From positions 1 to 5,195 of the forward strand of contig JAFGSL010000335.1 in the NCBI GenBank assembly GCA_016934645.1: a DNA stretch of 5,195 bases, written 5' to 3'. The translations under genes and the position numbers were made by a program. Source of the stretch: Anaerolineae bacterium. Lineage in GTDB: Bacteria > Chloroflexota > Anaerolineae > B4-G1 > SLSP01. This document shows positions 1-5,195 of this stretch, one piece after another. The notes beneath the pieces were generated by a model. That model ran no database searches. It was not told the origin of the DNA and saw only the letters and a list, made by a program, of their open reading frames with translations. Numbering within the stretch: position 1 is the stretch's first letter; every line of letters begins with the position of its first letter.

Positions 1-58
1 GCGCAAGCGATGGGCGCTTAATCTAGTCAACTTCCGCTTCGCCAGTTAAACCTACCTA

Positions 59-742
59 ATGTTCTTATTGTGCAATAACTCTATTGCTGTTTTCTGCATC
101 ATCCTTGTGTTTTTTGCCGTGTTCTGGGGCTTTGTGGGTGGGCCAGTTGGCGCAACTGACAACGTTGAGGCGCGATGGGAGAATGATGTACAGCGACTCG
201 GAGCGACTTCTCAGCTATCGGAAACACTGCTTTTCACAAACAGCGTCTATCTGCCGTTCGTTGCTAAACCTTCAGTATCTCTCACAGAGACACTGAAAAG
301 CAAGTATGTGTTTGTTGAACGGCGGGCATTTGTGGAATACAATGGAAGTTGCACGTCTGGAGTTGTGACCAGTTTGCCAGTTTATACTTTTTATTCTGAT
401 ACTGGAATACTTGTAATTTATCCGTCTGACCCGGCCCTCAAACTTCGACTAGACGATATGGGATATGTTGGGTGGTGGATTGGCGGAGGTGGCTATTACG
501 GCAACTACATACGAAGGTTTCAGCAGCTTCCTTTTTCCACCAATGGTTTGACTCTGACTACTGTGCTGGGTGATGGAACTATACTTTTGGAGTATATGAA
601 GATGACACTTACGCTGACGCCGGGGACAGAATGGCTACGGCGCACGGTATCTGAAACGACGACGTGTGTTTTTACAAATACGGAGCGCATCATCAATCAC
701 AATTTCCAGGAACGTGACAAGATTGTGTATTACAACGGATGA
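59..742 (+). CDS. Predicted exported or membrane-anchored protein of unknown function
   Basis: I do not recognise a named family. The 227-residue product begins with a hydrophobic stretch (about residues 9-27). A possible signal peptidase I site follows it, V30-G31-A32 before T33, so export across the membrane is likely. The segment before the hydrophobic core has no Lys or Arg, which is unusual for a signal peptide, so an uncleaved anchor is also possible. Residues 63-69 read VYLPFVA, similar to the YLPLV-type segment common in secreted Chloroflexota proteins. The rest is rich in aromatic, Thr and Gly residues (a four-Gly run at 142-145 between WWI and YYGNY) and looks beta-strand rich. The ATG is the first in-frame start after a stop at 47-49, but no Shine-Dalgarno sequence precedes it, so start and expression are uncertain. 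Base composition is lower in GC than the next gene. Export is inferred; function is unknown. Confidence 0.6.
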   Translation: MFLLCNNSIAVFCIILVFFAVFWGFVGGPVGATDNVEARWENDVQRLGATSQLSETLLFTNSVYLPFVAKPSVSLTETLKSKYVFVERRAFVEYNGSCTSGVVTSLPVYTFYSDTGILVIYPSDPALKLRLDDMGYVGWWIGGGGYYGNYIRRFQQLPFSTNGLTLTTVLGDGTILLEYMKMTLTLTPGTEWLRRTVSETTTCVFTNTERIINHNFQERDKIVYYNG

Positions 743-750
743 ATCCGTTG
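733..750. repeat. Perfect inverted repeat straddling the stop codon of the first gene
   Basis: CAACGGAT (733-740) and ATCCGTTG (743-750) are exact reverse complements separated by two bases. The TGA stop codon (740-742) sits at the centre. In RNA the innermost pairs would open into a 4-6 base loop. No T-run follows, so this is not a standard intrinsic terminator. It could stabilise the mRNA 3' end or be chance. Confidence 0.45.
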
Positions 751-755
751 AATCT

Positions 756-784
756 TGTGGTGGCGCGGTCGGAGACCAACCACA
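756..784. repeat. Interrupted hairpin in the spacer before the DUF4139 gene
   Basis: TGTGGT (756-761) pairs with ACCACA (779-784), and nested inside it GGTC (767-770) pairs with GACC (774-777) around a GGA loop. The left side carries an unpaired GGCGC, giving an asymmetric bulge. No T-tract follows directly. It may be a weak Rho-independent-like element or leader structure for the downstream gene. Evidence is only the base pairing. Confidence 0.3.
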
Positions 785-789
785 GCGGA

Positions 790-828
790 GACTACCTGAC
801 TACGCGACTAACGACTGCGTGACTTTTT
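790..828 (+). repeat. Degenerate GACT tandem repeat, five units, period about 8 bp
   Basis: GACT occurs at 790, 798, 806, 813 and 821, giving spacings of 8, 8, 7 and 8 bp. The first three units read GACTA and the later ones GACTG and GACTT. The last unit runs into a five-T tract (824-828) that touches the Shine-Dalgarno site AGGAGG (829-834). ACGC (802-805) and GCGT (817-820) could form a weak stem across the middle units, too short for a convincing attenuator. Role unknown; a slippage-prone simple repeat or a protein or RNA binding array are both possible. Confidence 0.55.
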
Positions 829-834
829 AGGAGG
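829..834 (+). promoter_or_regulatory. Strong Shine-Dalgarno site for the DUF4139 gene
   Basis: AGGAGG matches the anti-Shine-Dalgarno core and lies four bases before the ATG at 839. It fixes the start of the 643-residue protein. No such site is found for the gene upstream. Confidence 0.85.
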
Positions 835-838
835 CAGT

Positions 839-2770
839 ATGGCACAGCTACCCATAACCCGGATGACGTTATACAAGCACGGCGTTGGCTTCTTCGAGCG
901 CCGGGCCACGTTGAGCGGCGAGGAGGTGGAACTCTCCTTCCGCGTGACGGAGATGAACGATATTTTGAAAAGCCTCACCGCCATCGACTGGGGTGGGGGA
1001 CAGGTGCTTGGCGTCGATTACGCCACGCCGCAGAGCCGCGAGGAGCGTCTTGCAGGCTGTTCCATCCGCCTGGACGACGACCGCAGCTTGCGAGATTTGC
1101 TGGTGTGTCTGCGAGGACGCCGGGTTGAGTTATCCCTGGATCAGGGCGAGATGTTGACGGGCAAGCTTCTTGGCCTTGACGAGCCACCGGAGCGCCATCC
1201 GCTGGCGTCGGCGTTGGTCTCGCTGATGCTTGATGAAACGTCGACAGTGCGCACGGAAGCGTTGGAGCGCGTGCAAGCTGTGGACATCCTCGACGAGCGC
1301 GGTGCGGCGGATTTGCGCTTCTTTCTGCAGACGTCGCTCACGCAGGATGAGTACCGCAGCGTGACCGTGCGCATGTCGCCCGGTGAGCACGATCTCTCGG
1401 TCAGCTACATCGCACCCGCGCCCACGTGGCGGGTGAGCTATCGCCTGGTGCTTGATCCACAGGCGGACGGTGGTCCTAAGGCTTTGCTCCTGGGGTGGGG
1501 CATCTTCGACAACCGGCTGGAAGAGGATTTGCAGGGAATATCGCTCTCGCTGGTGGCGGGCATGCCCATCTCGTTCGTCTACGATCTCTACACGCCCTTC
1601 ACGCCGGAGCGCCCGGAGGTGAAGGAAGAAGCGCGCGTCGCGGCCGCGCCGGTGGAATTTGAGGGTGCAACTTTGGGCATGGGCGCCGCGGATATGGCAG
1701 CGCCAAGGATGATGCGTGCGGCCATGGCCGCACCTGCGCCCGCCGCGATGCAAAAGATGGCGGTGCGCGAGGCCTTCGCAGCCGCCCAGACCGTCACGAC
1801 GAAGGGTGAGGCATTGGGCGAGCTTTTCCAGTACGTCATCCAGACGCCGGTGACGGTAGGGCGCGGGCAATCGGCGATGGTGCCGGTGGTGTCGGCGGAT
1901 CTTTCGTACCAGAAGGATTTGCTCTACAACGGGCGCAAAATGGCGATGCATCCAGTCGCCACGCTGCGAATGAAGAACGCGAGCGGCCTTACCCTGGAAC
2001 GCGGCCCGGTGACAGTCCTCGACGATGGCGAGTACGTGGGGGAAGCGGTGCTGCCGTTCACGGCGGTGGGGGGCGAGGTTGTGGTACCCTACGCTGTTGA
2101 GCTAGGAGCCAAGGTCAGTGAATCCAACGGTTCGAGCCGGGAGATCTACCGGTTATTCATTAAAGGTAACTATCTGCATTTCGAGGAGTGGGACGTTCGT
2201 TGGCGCGAGTACCGGGTCTCCAACCAGACCGCAACCCCGTTGGTCGTGCTGGTGGAACATCCGCGTTCGTCGAATTACGATCTTTTCGACACCGCACTTC
2301 CAAAAGAGCACACCGACGATTATCTGCGCTTTGAGGTAGAAATGCCGGCATGGGGTGAGACAGCGTTAAAAGTGCAGGAGCGCCGCTTGGTGAGGCGGCA
2401 TGAGGAGGTGCAGAAACAGTCGCACCAAAACTTGCAGCAGTATCTCAAGCAGGGCCTGCTGGATCGCAACGCCTATGACCAGGTCGTCAAGTTGCTGATG
2501 CTCTACGATACCATCACCGATTACGAGAAGCAGTTGAAGCAACTTGAGGGCGAGAGGGAGAAGATCTACAAAGCCCAGCAGCAGGTGCAGGGGAACATGC
2601 AGGCCCTGTCGCAGGTAGGCAAGGAAGGCGCGCTGCGCGTGAAGTATGTCGAGCAATTGGAGGCGACCGAGACCCAGTTGCGCGGGTTGGAAAAACGCGA
2701 GGCGGAGTTGAAAGCGGCGATCAAGCAGGTGGAGGACGAGATCGCGGCACGGATCAAGGCATTGGCATAG
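839..2770 (+). CDS. DUF4139 domain-containing protein
   Basis: The 643-residue product matches the DUF4139 family, related to proteins annotated as mucoidy inhibitor MuiA-like, whose biochemical role is not established. Family-like features are the N-terminal LYKHGVGFFER segment (11-21), the beta-rich middle with APTWRVSYRL (194-203), and a C-terminal beta-sandwich-like part (about 325-515). There is no signal peptide or membrane helix, so it is probably cytoplasmic. Residues about 265-317 form an Ala/Met/Pro-rich low-complexity linker splitting the DUF4139-like region. Residues about 555-640 are rich in Glu, Gln, Lys and Leu and are predicted to form a coiled coil, suggesting oligomerisation or partner binding. 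A strong AGGAGG precedes the ATG. The next gene starts 48 bases downstream with no terminator between, implying co-transcription with the zinc-ribbon membrane protein. Coding frame is intact and GC-rich. Family assignment is fairly sure; function is unknown. Confidence 0.85.
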   Translation: MAQLPITRMTLYKHGVGFFERRATLSGEEVELSFRVTEMNDILKSLTAIDWGGGQVLGVDYATPQSREERLAGCSIRLDDDRSLRDLLVCLRGRRVELSLDQGEMLTGKLLGLDEPPERHPLASALVSLMLDETSTVRTEALERVQAVDILDERGAADLRFFLQTSLTQDEYRSVTVRMSPGEHDLSVSYIAPAPTWRVSYRLVLDPQADGGPKALLLGWGIFDNRLEEDLQGISLSLVAGMPISFVYDLYTPFTPERPEVKEEARVAAAPVEFEGATLGMGAADMAAPRMMRAAMAAPAPAAMQKMAVREAFAAAQTVTTKGEALGELFQYVIQTPVTVGRGQSAMVPVVSADLSYQKDLLYNGRKMAMHPVATLRMKNASGLTLERGPVTVLDDGEYVGEAVLPFTAVGGEVVVPYAVELGAKVSESNGSSREIYRLFIKGNYLHFEEWDVRWREYRVSNQTATPLVVLVEHPRSSNYDLFDTALPKEHTDDYLRFEVEMPAWGETALKVQERRLVRRHEEVQKQSHQNLQQYLKQGLLDRNAYDQVVKLLMLYDTITDYEKQLKQLEGEREKIYKAQQQVQGNMQALSQVGKEGALRVKYVEQLEATETQLRGLEKREAELKAAIKQVEDEIAARIKALA

Positions 2771-2818
2771 ATCGTCGTCAAGCATTTAACGCCAGCTACA
2801 ACAGTCCGGGGAGCATCA

Positions 2819-3793
2819 ATGCCGATTTGTCGAACGTGCAGGGGCCAGTACGATTCAAAAGAGCTGCCGCGCTCTCTTTCGGATGCATCGGCAGCCAGTA
2901 CTGAGGATGCCTCTTCAGCTAGTGGGCCGCAATTTTGCCCACGTTGCGGGAGTGACGTCAGTGTATGGGAGCGATTAGCGATCACATTGCCCGAATTCAT
3001 CGTTTGGGAGGGTGGCGTTCTGGCGTTGCTGCCCGCAGCAGCGCCGATGATCGTGTGGCTTTTCTGGATTCCTCAAGAAGAATGGGGTATTTACTTTCCG
3101 GTTCTGACTTTCATCTGCTTGGCTATGTGCGGGTTGTTGTTTTACTTTATCTATGAAAGTCGCCTTTTCTGGTGGGAACGCTGGTGGGCACAACAGGTCT
3201 ACCAGACCTCTGGCACCTCGATTGATCTGTTGATCGCGATTACGGCCATTGGGGGCTTGTTATTCTCGATGCTGTGGATATTGTATTACGCCAGTAAGGG
3301 ACGACCTGATGAATTGACATCGAAGGCGTTCTTTGCGGTTAGCTACGTGTCCGGTTTTGCCTGTTTGACGGCTGCAGTGGCATTGATCATCGTCAATGAG
3401 TACGTCGAGCAACTCAAGGCACGTGCGCCTGCCCCGATTTTTGTGAGTACCGAGCGCTTGTTGCGGGTAGTTGTGGAGGAGGCGATCAACAGCATCAATT
3501 TGAATGGACTGGGGGCGAACACTCCCGTTAAGTGTGCCGGTACCAATTCGGTTTACGAGGTTTATCAAGCGCTGCGCATGCCCGAGGCAGGCGGCGTTCA
3601 TGTGCTGCTCCGCGAGTGCAAGTGCGTCGAGCATCCCACTGCTGATGGGAAGCCCCAGGGCAAGTTGATGGAAATGCTGTGGCGGGTCGAGGCTGACCGT
3701 TGGGGACGGCTACAGTTATTGCGTCCCGGTTCACTGGAACCGTATGATGTGGATAAGCGCGTTTTTCGGGAGATTGGACGCTATTCCTATTGA
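2819..3793 (+). CDS. Zinc-ribbon protein with four predicted membrane helices
   Basis: The 324-residue product starts with a split zinc-ribbon: C4-x2-C7 (ICRTC) and C40-x2-C43 (FCPRCG), joined by a Ser/Ala-rich linker of about 32 residues that is probably disordered. Four hydrophobic segments follow at about 60-83, 90-113, 135-157 and 170-193. A soluble C-terminal domain (about 205-324) contains further cysteines at 239, 267 and 269 and a Trp/Arg-rich end. With an even number of helices, both termini would lie on the same side, most likely the cytoplasm, where the ribbon could bind zinc. GGGGAG (2808-2813) sits five bases before the ATG, supporting this start. It follows the DUF4139 gene by 48 bases and is closed by a terminator, so the two likely share an mRNA. 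I do not recognise a named family for the membrane or C-terminal parts. Zinc binding and topology are inferred from sequence pattern. Confidence 0.75.
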   Translation: MPICRTCRGQYDSKELPRSLSDASAASTEDASSASGPQFCPRCGSDVSVWERLAITLPEFIVWEGGVLALLPAAAPMIVWLFWIPQEEWGIYFPVLTFICLAMCGLLFYFIYESRLFWWERWWAQQVYQTSGTSIDLLIAITAIGGLLFSMLWILYYASKGRPDELTSKAFFAVSYVSGFACLTAAVALIIVNEYVEQLKARAPAPIFVSTERLLRVVVEEAINSINLNGLGANTPVKCAGTNSVYEVYQALRMPEAGGVHVLLRECKCVEHPTADGKPQGKLMEMLWRVEADRWGRLQLLRPGSLEPYDVDKRVFREIGRYSY

Positions 3794-3813
3794 GTGATGT
3801 GTGGTCAATCACA

Positions 3814-3848
3814 CCGCCCGTACTATCCAAGTGCGGGCGGCGTTTTAT
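3814..3848 (+). terminator. Intrinsic terminator after the DUF4139/zinc-ribbon unit
   Basis: CCGCCCGTAC (3814-3823) pairs with GTGCGGGCGG (3831-3840), giving a ten-pair stem with one G-U pair and a seven-base loop. CGTTTTAT follows. It starts 20 bases after the stop codon at 3791-3793. A small GTGTG/CACAC pairing (3799-3803 with 3810-3814) lies just upstream and touches the stem. No matching A-tract precedes the stem, so it should act mainly on rightward transcription. Confidence 0.85.
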
Positions 3849-3874
3849 GTACCTTCGTTTTATCTATTCAGACC

Positions 3875-3929
3875 GGTAACCCTTGCGAAGGTTTAAGCGA
3901 ACCTTCGCAAGGATGGCTGAGCAGTTACC
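3875..3929. repeat. Compound palindrome between convergent genes (REP-like)
   Basis: CCTTGCGAAGGTT (3881-3893) and AACCTTCGCAAGG (3900-3912) form a perfect 13-bp stem around a six-base loop, TAAGCG. Each arm also contains its own CCTT/AAGG mini-palindrome. Outside it, GGTAAC (3875-3880) pairs with GTTACC (3924-3929) across an 11-base insertion on the right side only. A third arm copy, ACCTTCG, lies at 3851-3857 and could compete for pairing with 3886-3892. Neither side has a T-run, so it is not a standard terminator, although it lies just beyond the osmC stop codon and may protect that transcript's 3' end. The layout resembles interspersed palindromic repeats, but repetition elsewhere cannot be seen here. 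Confidence 0.6.
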
Positions 3930-3936
3930 CTTTGTC

Positions 3937-4392
3937 TTAACTTACGAGCTGTGCTGCGAGCGTAATCTCGACGCTGGCAAGCGCCTGCGAGACCGGACAA
4001 CCGGTTTTCGCGGCGTTGGCGTGCATCAGGAACGCAGCCTTGCCAATGCCGGGTACCTCGGCTTCTGTGGTCAGATCGATGCGCACGATCTTGAAACCGT
4101 CCCCAACCTTGTCCATCTTGACGGCAGCTTTCGTCGCCACGCGCGTGGGGGTGAATCCTGCCTCTGCAAGGATGTTACTCAAAGCCATTGAGAAGCAGCC
4201 GGCATGCGCCGCGCCGATAAGTTCTTCGGGGTTCGTGCCACCTGAACCATCTCCAAATCGTGAGGTGAACGAGTATGCCCCTTCGAATGCGCCACTTTCC
4301 ACTTTTACTGTACCTTTGCCCTTTACCAGGTTGCCTCTCCAAACTGCTGATGCTGTTCTCGTAATCATCATTTTCTCTTTCGTTTTTTTCAT
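3937..4392 (-). CDS. osmC: OsmC-family peroxiredoxin (organic hydroperoxide reductase)
   Basis: OsmC-family enzymes are cytoplasmic thiol peroxidases that reduce organic hydroperoxides using a pair of cysteines. This 151-residue protein closely follows the classical E. coli OsmC pattern: GKGTV (26-30), SRF (44-46, with the conserved Arg45), GTNPEELIGAAHAGCFSMAL (52-71) holding the peroxidatic Cys66, EAGFTPT (77-83), and GCPVSQAL (131-138) holding the resolving Cys132. Both cysteines, the Arg and the Glu pair (56-57) are intact, so it should be active. The size is usual for the family. The start is uncertain: the first ATG (4392) has a poorly spaced GAAGAG, while ATGs at 4371 and 4368 (Met8, Met9) follow a GAAAGAG-like site and give an N-terminus closer in length to E. 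coli OsmC. A strong promoter lies upstream and the gene is divergent from the PHP gene. The peroxide-defence role is from family knowledge. Confidence 0.95.
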   Translation of the reverse strand: MKKTKEKMMITRTASAVWRGNLVKGKGTVKVESGAFEGAYSFTSRFGDGSGGTNPEELIGAAHAGCFSMALSNILAEAGFTPTRVATKAAVKMDKVGDGFKIVRIDLTTEAEVPGIGKAAFLMHANAAKTGCPVSQALASVEITLAAQLVS

Positions 4393-4435
4393 CTCTTCTA
4401 CGGATTTATAAAAGTTATATTTAATAGATGTTTAT

Positions 4436-4464
4436 ATTATATAATATTTGGCGTATTTTGGCAA
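4436..4464 (-). promoter_or_regulatory. Sigma70-type promoter for osmC
   Basis: On the minus strand, TTGCCA (4464 to 4459, five of six consensus bases) and a perfect TATAAT (4441 to 4436) are separated by 17 bases. Transcription would begin near 4429, leaving a leader of roughly 35-60 bases depending on which ATG is used. The -10 box lies within a 14-bp perfect palindrome (4434-4447), which also places a TATAAT on the plus strand (4440-4445). No good -35 matches that plus-strand box, so a PHP promoter there is doubtful. Confidence 0.7.
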
Positions 4465-4498
4465 ATGTGGGAAAATCCTGGCTTGAGAGGATAAAATA

Positions 4499-5104
4499 AT
4501 GAGAATAGACTTACATGTCCATACGATAGAGCGTTCACCGTGTGCAGTTTCCAGTGAGTCAGAGCAAATTCTGACTGCGATAGCTCGCGATCTTGATGCG
4601 ATCGCGATCACCGATCACACGCGTCTTGTGTCACCAGAGCATATAGAGGCACTCAACCGGCAATATGCGCCGTTTCGCATTTTCGGTGGCGTTGAGATTA
4701 CGGTGAAAGAAAAGGAGGATTTGTTGATCCTGGGCTTACACGATCTCGTGTTGGAGTCCAGAAAGTGGACCTATCCAGAATTGCACACCTTTGTGCGTGA
4801 TCGAGGCGGTTGGATTGCCGTGGCACACCCCTTTCGCTATCGGCCCACCATCAACCTCGACCTGGAGCGCTATCCGCCGGACGCGCTGGAGAGTTGCTCG
4901 ACTAACATAGAGCTACTCAATCAGCCGCGCATCCGTGAGGTGGCAAAGCAGCTCGGGATTCCGGTCGTATGCAATTCCGATGCGCATGCAACGCGATCGC
5001 TTGGCGTGGGGTACAATCGTCTGAAAGAAACGCCTGTGGATGAGGCTGACCTGGTACGCTTGCTGCGAACCGGCGCTTTCCTCGGCGTCTGTACGATCAC
5101 GTAG
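4499..5104 (+). CDS. PHP-domain metal-dependent phosphoesterase
   Basis: The 201-residue product is a stand-alone PHP (polymerase and histidinol phosphatase) domain, a metal-dependent hydrolase fold usually acting on phosphate esters. The metal-binding motifs appear in the expected order: DLHVHT (4-9, His6 and His8), TDH (38-40, Asp39 and His40), GVEIT (64-68, Glu66), GLH (79-81, His81), AHPFR (109-113, His110), the NIELLN strand (136-141, Glu138), and NSDAH (159-163, Asp161 and His163). All usual ligands seem present, so it is probably active in the cytoplasm. No polymerase or other fused domain is present. The substrate cannot be deduced: histidinol-phosphate, nucleoside bisphosphate and other small phosphates are all handled by relatives, and no his genes are nearby. 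GAGAGG (4485-4490) lies eight bases before the ATG. The gene is divergent from osmC and ends in a strong hairpin, so it is probably a single-gene unit. Confidence 0.9.
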   Translation: MRIDLHVHTIERSPCAVSSESEQILTAIARDLDAIAITDHTRLVSPEHIEALNRQYAPFRIFGGVEITVKEKEDLLILGLHDLVLESRKWTYPELHTFVRDRGGWIAVAHPFRYRPTINLDLERYPPDALESCSTNIELLNQPRIREVAKQLGIPVVCNSDAHATRSLGVGYNRLKETPVDEADLVRLLRTGAFLGVCTIT

Positions 5105-5121
5105 GAAGGCCGGCTTTTAAA

Positions 5122-5174
5122 CTCACATAAAACAATCGGGATGAAGGTCATTCATCCCGATTGTTTTATGTGAG
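5122..5174. terminator. Long perfect inverted repeat, probable bidirectional terminator
   Basis: The arms 5122-5145 and 5151-5174 are exact reverse complements over 24 bp, with a five-base loop (GGTCA). The inner part (CAATCGGGATGAA with TTCATCCCGATTG) makes a stable core, followed by TTTTAT on the right and preceded by ATAAAA on the left. This lets it work as an intrinsic terminator in either direction. It starts 18 bases after the PHP stop codon. The outer arm CTCACA/TGTGAG extends pairing beyond the U-tract, which is longer than a terminator needs. Confidence 0.85.
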
Positions 5175-5195
5175 AGATTTCGGGTTACTTCGGCA

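Noticed and set aside
2..49. Short open frame at the left edge (ending at TAA 47-49) that could be the end of an upstream gene
   Set aside because: Only about 15 codons are visible, all three forward frames stop within 49 bases, and no recognisable protein end is present. It cannot be told from chance.
1130..1951. Long reverse-strand open frame of 273 codons
   Set aside because: It lies wholly inside the DUF4139 gene, has a His/Arg-rich composition typical of the complement of a GC-rich gene, no ribosome site and no family match.
2366..3000. Reverse-strand open frames overlapping the end of the DUF4139 gene and the start of the zinc-ribbon gene
   Set aside because: Leu/Gln-rich translations mirror the coiled-coil coding region, and the frames cross two well-supported forward genes.
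3260..3830. Reverse-strand open frames over the zinc-ribbon membrane gene
   Set aside because: They have no ribosome sites or recognisable domains. The forward frame has coherent membrane helices, a zinc-ribbon, a Shine-Dalgarno site and a terminator.
3883..4411. Forward-strand open frames across the osmC region
   Set aside because: They are antisense to a confidently identified OsmC with all catalytic residues, and one begins inside the palindrome at 3881-3912.
4440..4445. Plus-strand TATAAT as a promoter for the PHP gene
   Set aside because: No acceptable -35 box lies 16-18 bases upstream (the sequence there is ATATTT-like), and the match follows from the palindrome around the osmC -10 box.
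4598..4605. GCGATCGC, the HIP1 octamer abundant in cyanobacteria
   Set aside because: There is a single copy inside the PHP gene where it encodes ordinary residues, and no other sign points to a cyanobacterium.
1..5195. CRISPR array, tRNA, rRNA, insertion sequence or toxin-antitoxin pair
   Set aside because: No regularly spaced long repeats, no cloverleaf or rRNA-like sequence, no transposase motifs and no small gene pair were seen on either strand.

Overview
The window looks like part of a chromosome from a free-living bacterium, most likely a member of the Chloroflexota (Anaerolineae or Caldilineae type). This placement is an inference. It rests on a 'VYLPFV' segment in the first protein, which resembles the YLPLV-type motif common in secreted Chloroflexota proteins, and on the mix of gene families. 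It is not proven by any marker gene. GC content is uneven. A counted line in the first gene is about 47% GC, one in the large second gene is about 63%, and the spacer at 4393-4498 is strongly AT-rich.

Layout, left to right. Positions 1-58 hold no recognisable gene or promoter. A predicted exported or membrane-anchored protein of unknown function (59-742, +) is followed by a 96-base spacer with two small hairpins and a five-unit GACT tandem repeat with a period of about 8 bp. That repeat ends at a strong Shine-Dalgarno site for a 643-residue DUF4139-family protein (839-2770, +). After 48 bases comes a zinc-ribbon protein with four predicted membrane helices (2819-3793, +). These two genes probably form one transcription unit, ending at a clear intrinsic terminator (3814-3848). 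A separate compound palindrome (3875-3929) lies between this unit and the convergent osmC gene (3937-4392, -).

The osmC gene and a PHP-family metallo-phosphoesterase gene (4499-5104, +) are divergent. They share an AT-rich spacer with a near-consensus sigma70-type promoter for osmC embedded in a 14-bp perfect palindrome. The PHP gene ends at a perfect 24-bp inverted repeat that looks like a bidirectional terminator (5122-5174).

OsmC (organic hydroperoxide defence) and the PHP protein are recognisable housekeeping or stress-type genes. The DUF4139 and zinc-ribbon membrane pair has no assignable biochemical function, and its possible partnership is the least explained protein-level feature. 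I see no mobile element, CRISPR array, tRNA, rRNA or clear defence system. The region reads as ordinary chromosome with some interesting intergenic structure.
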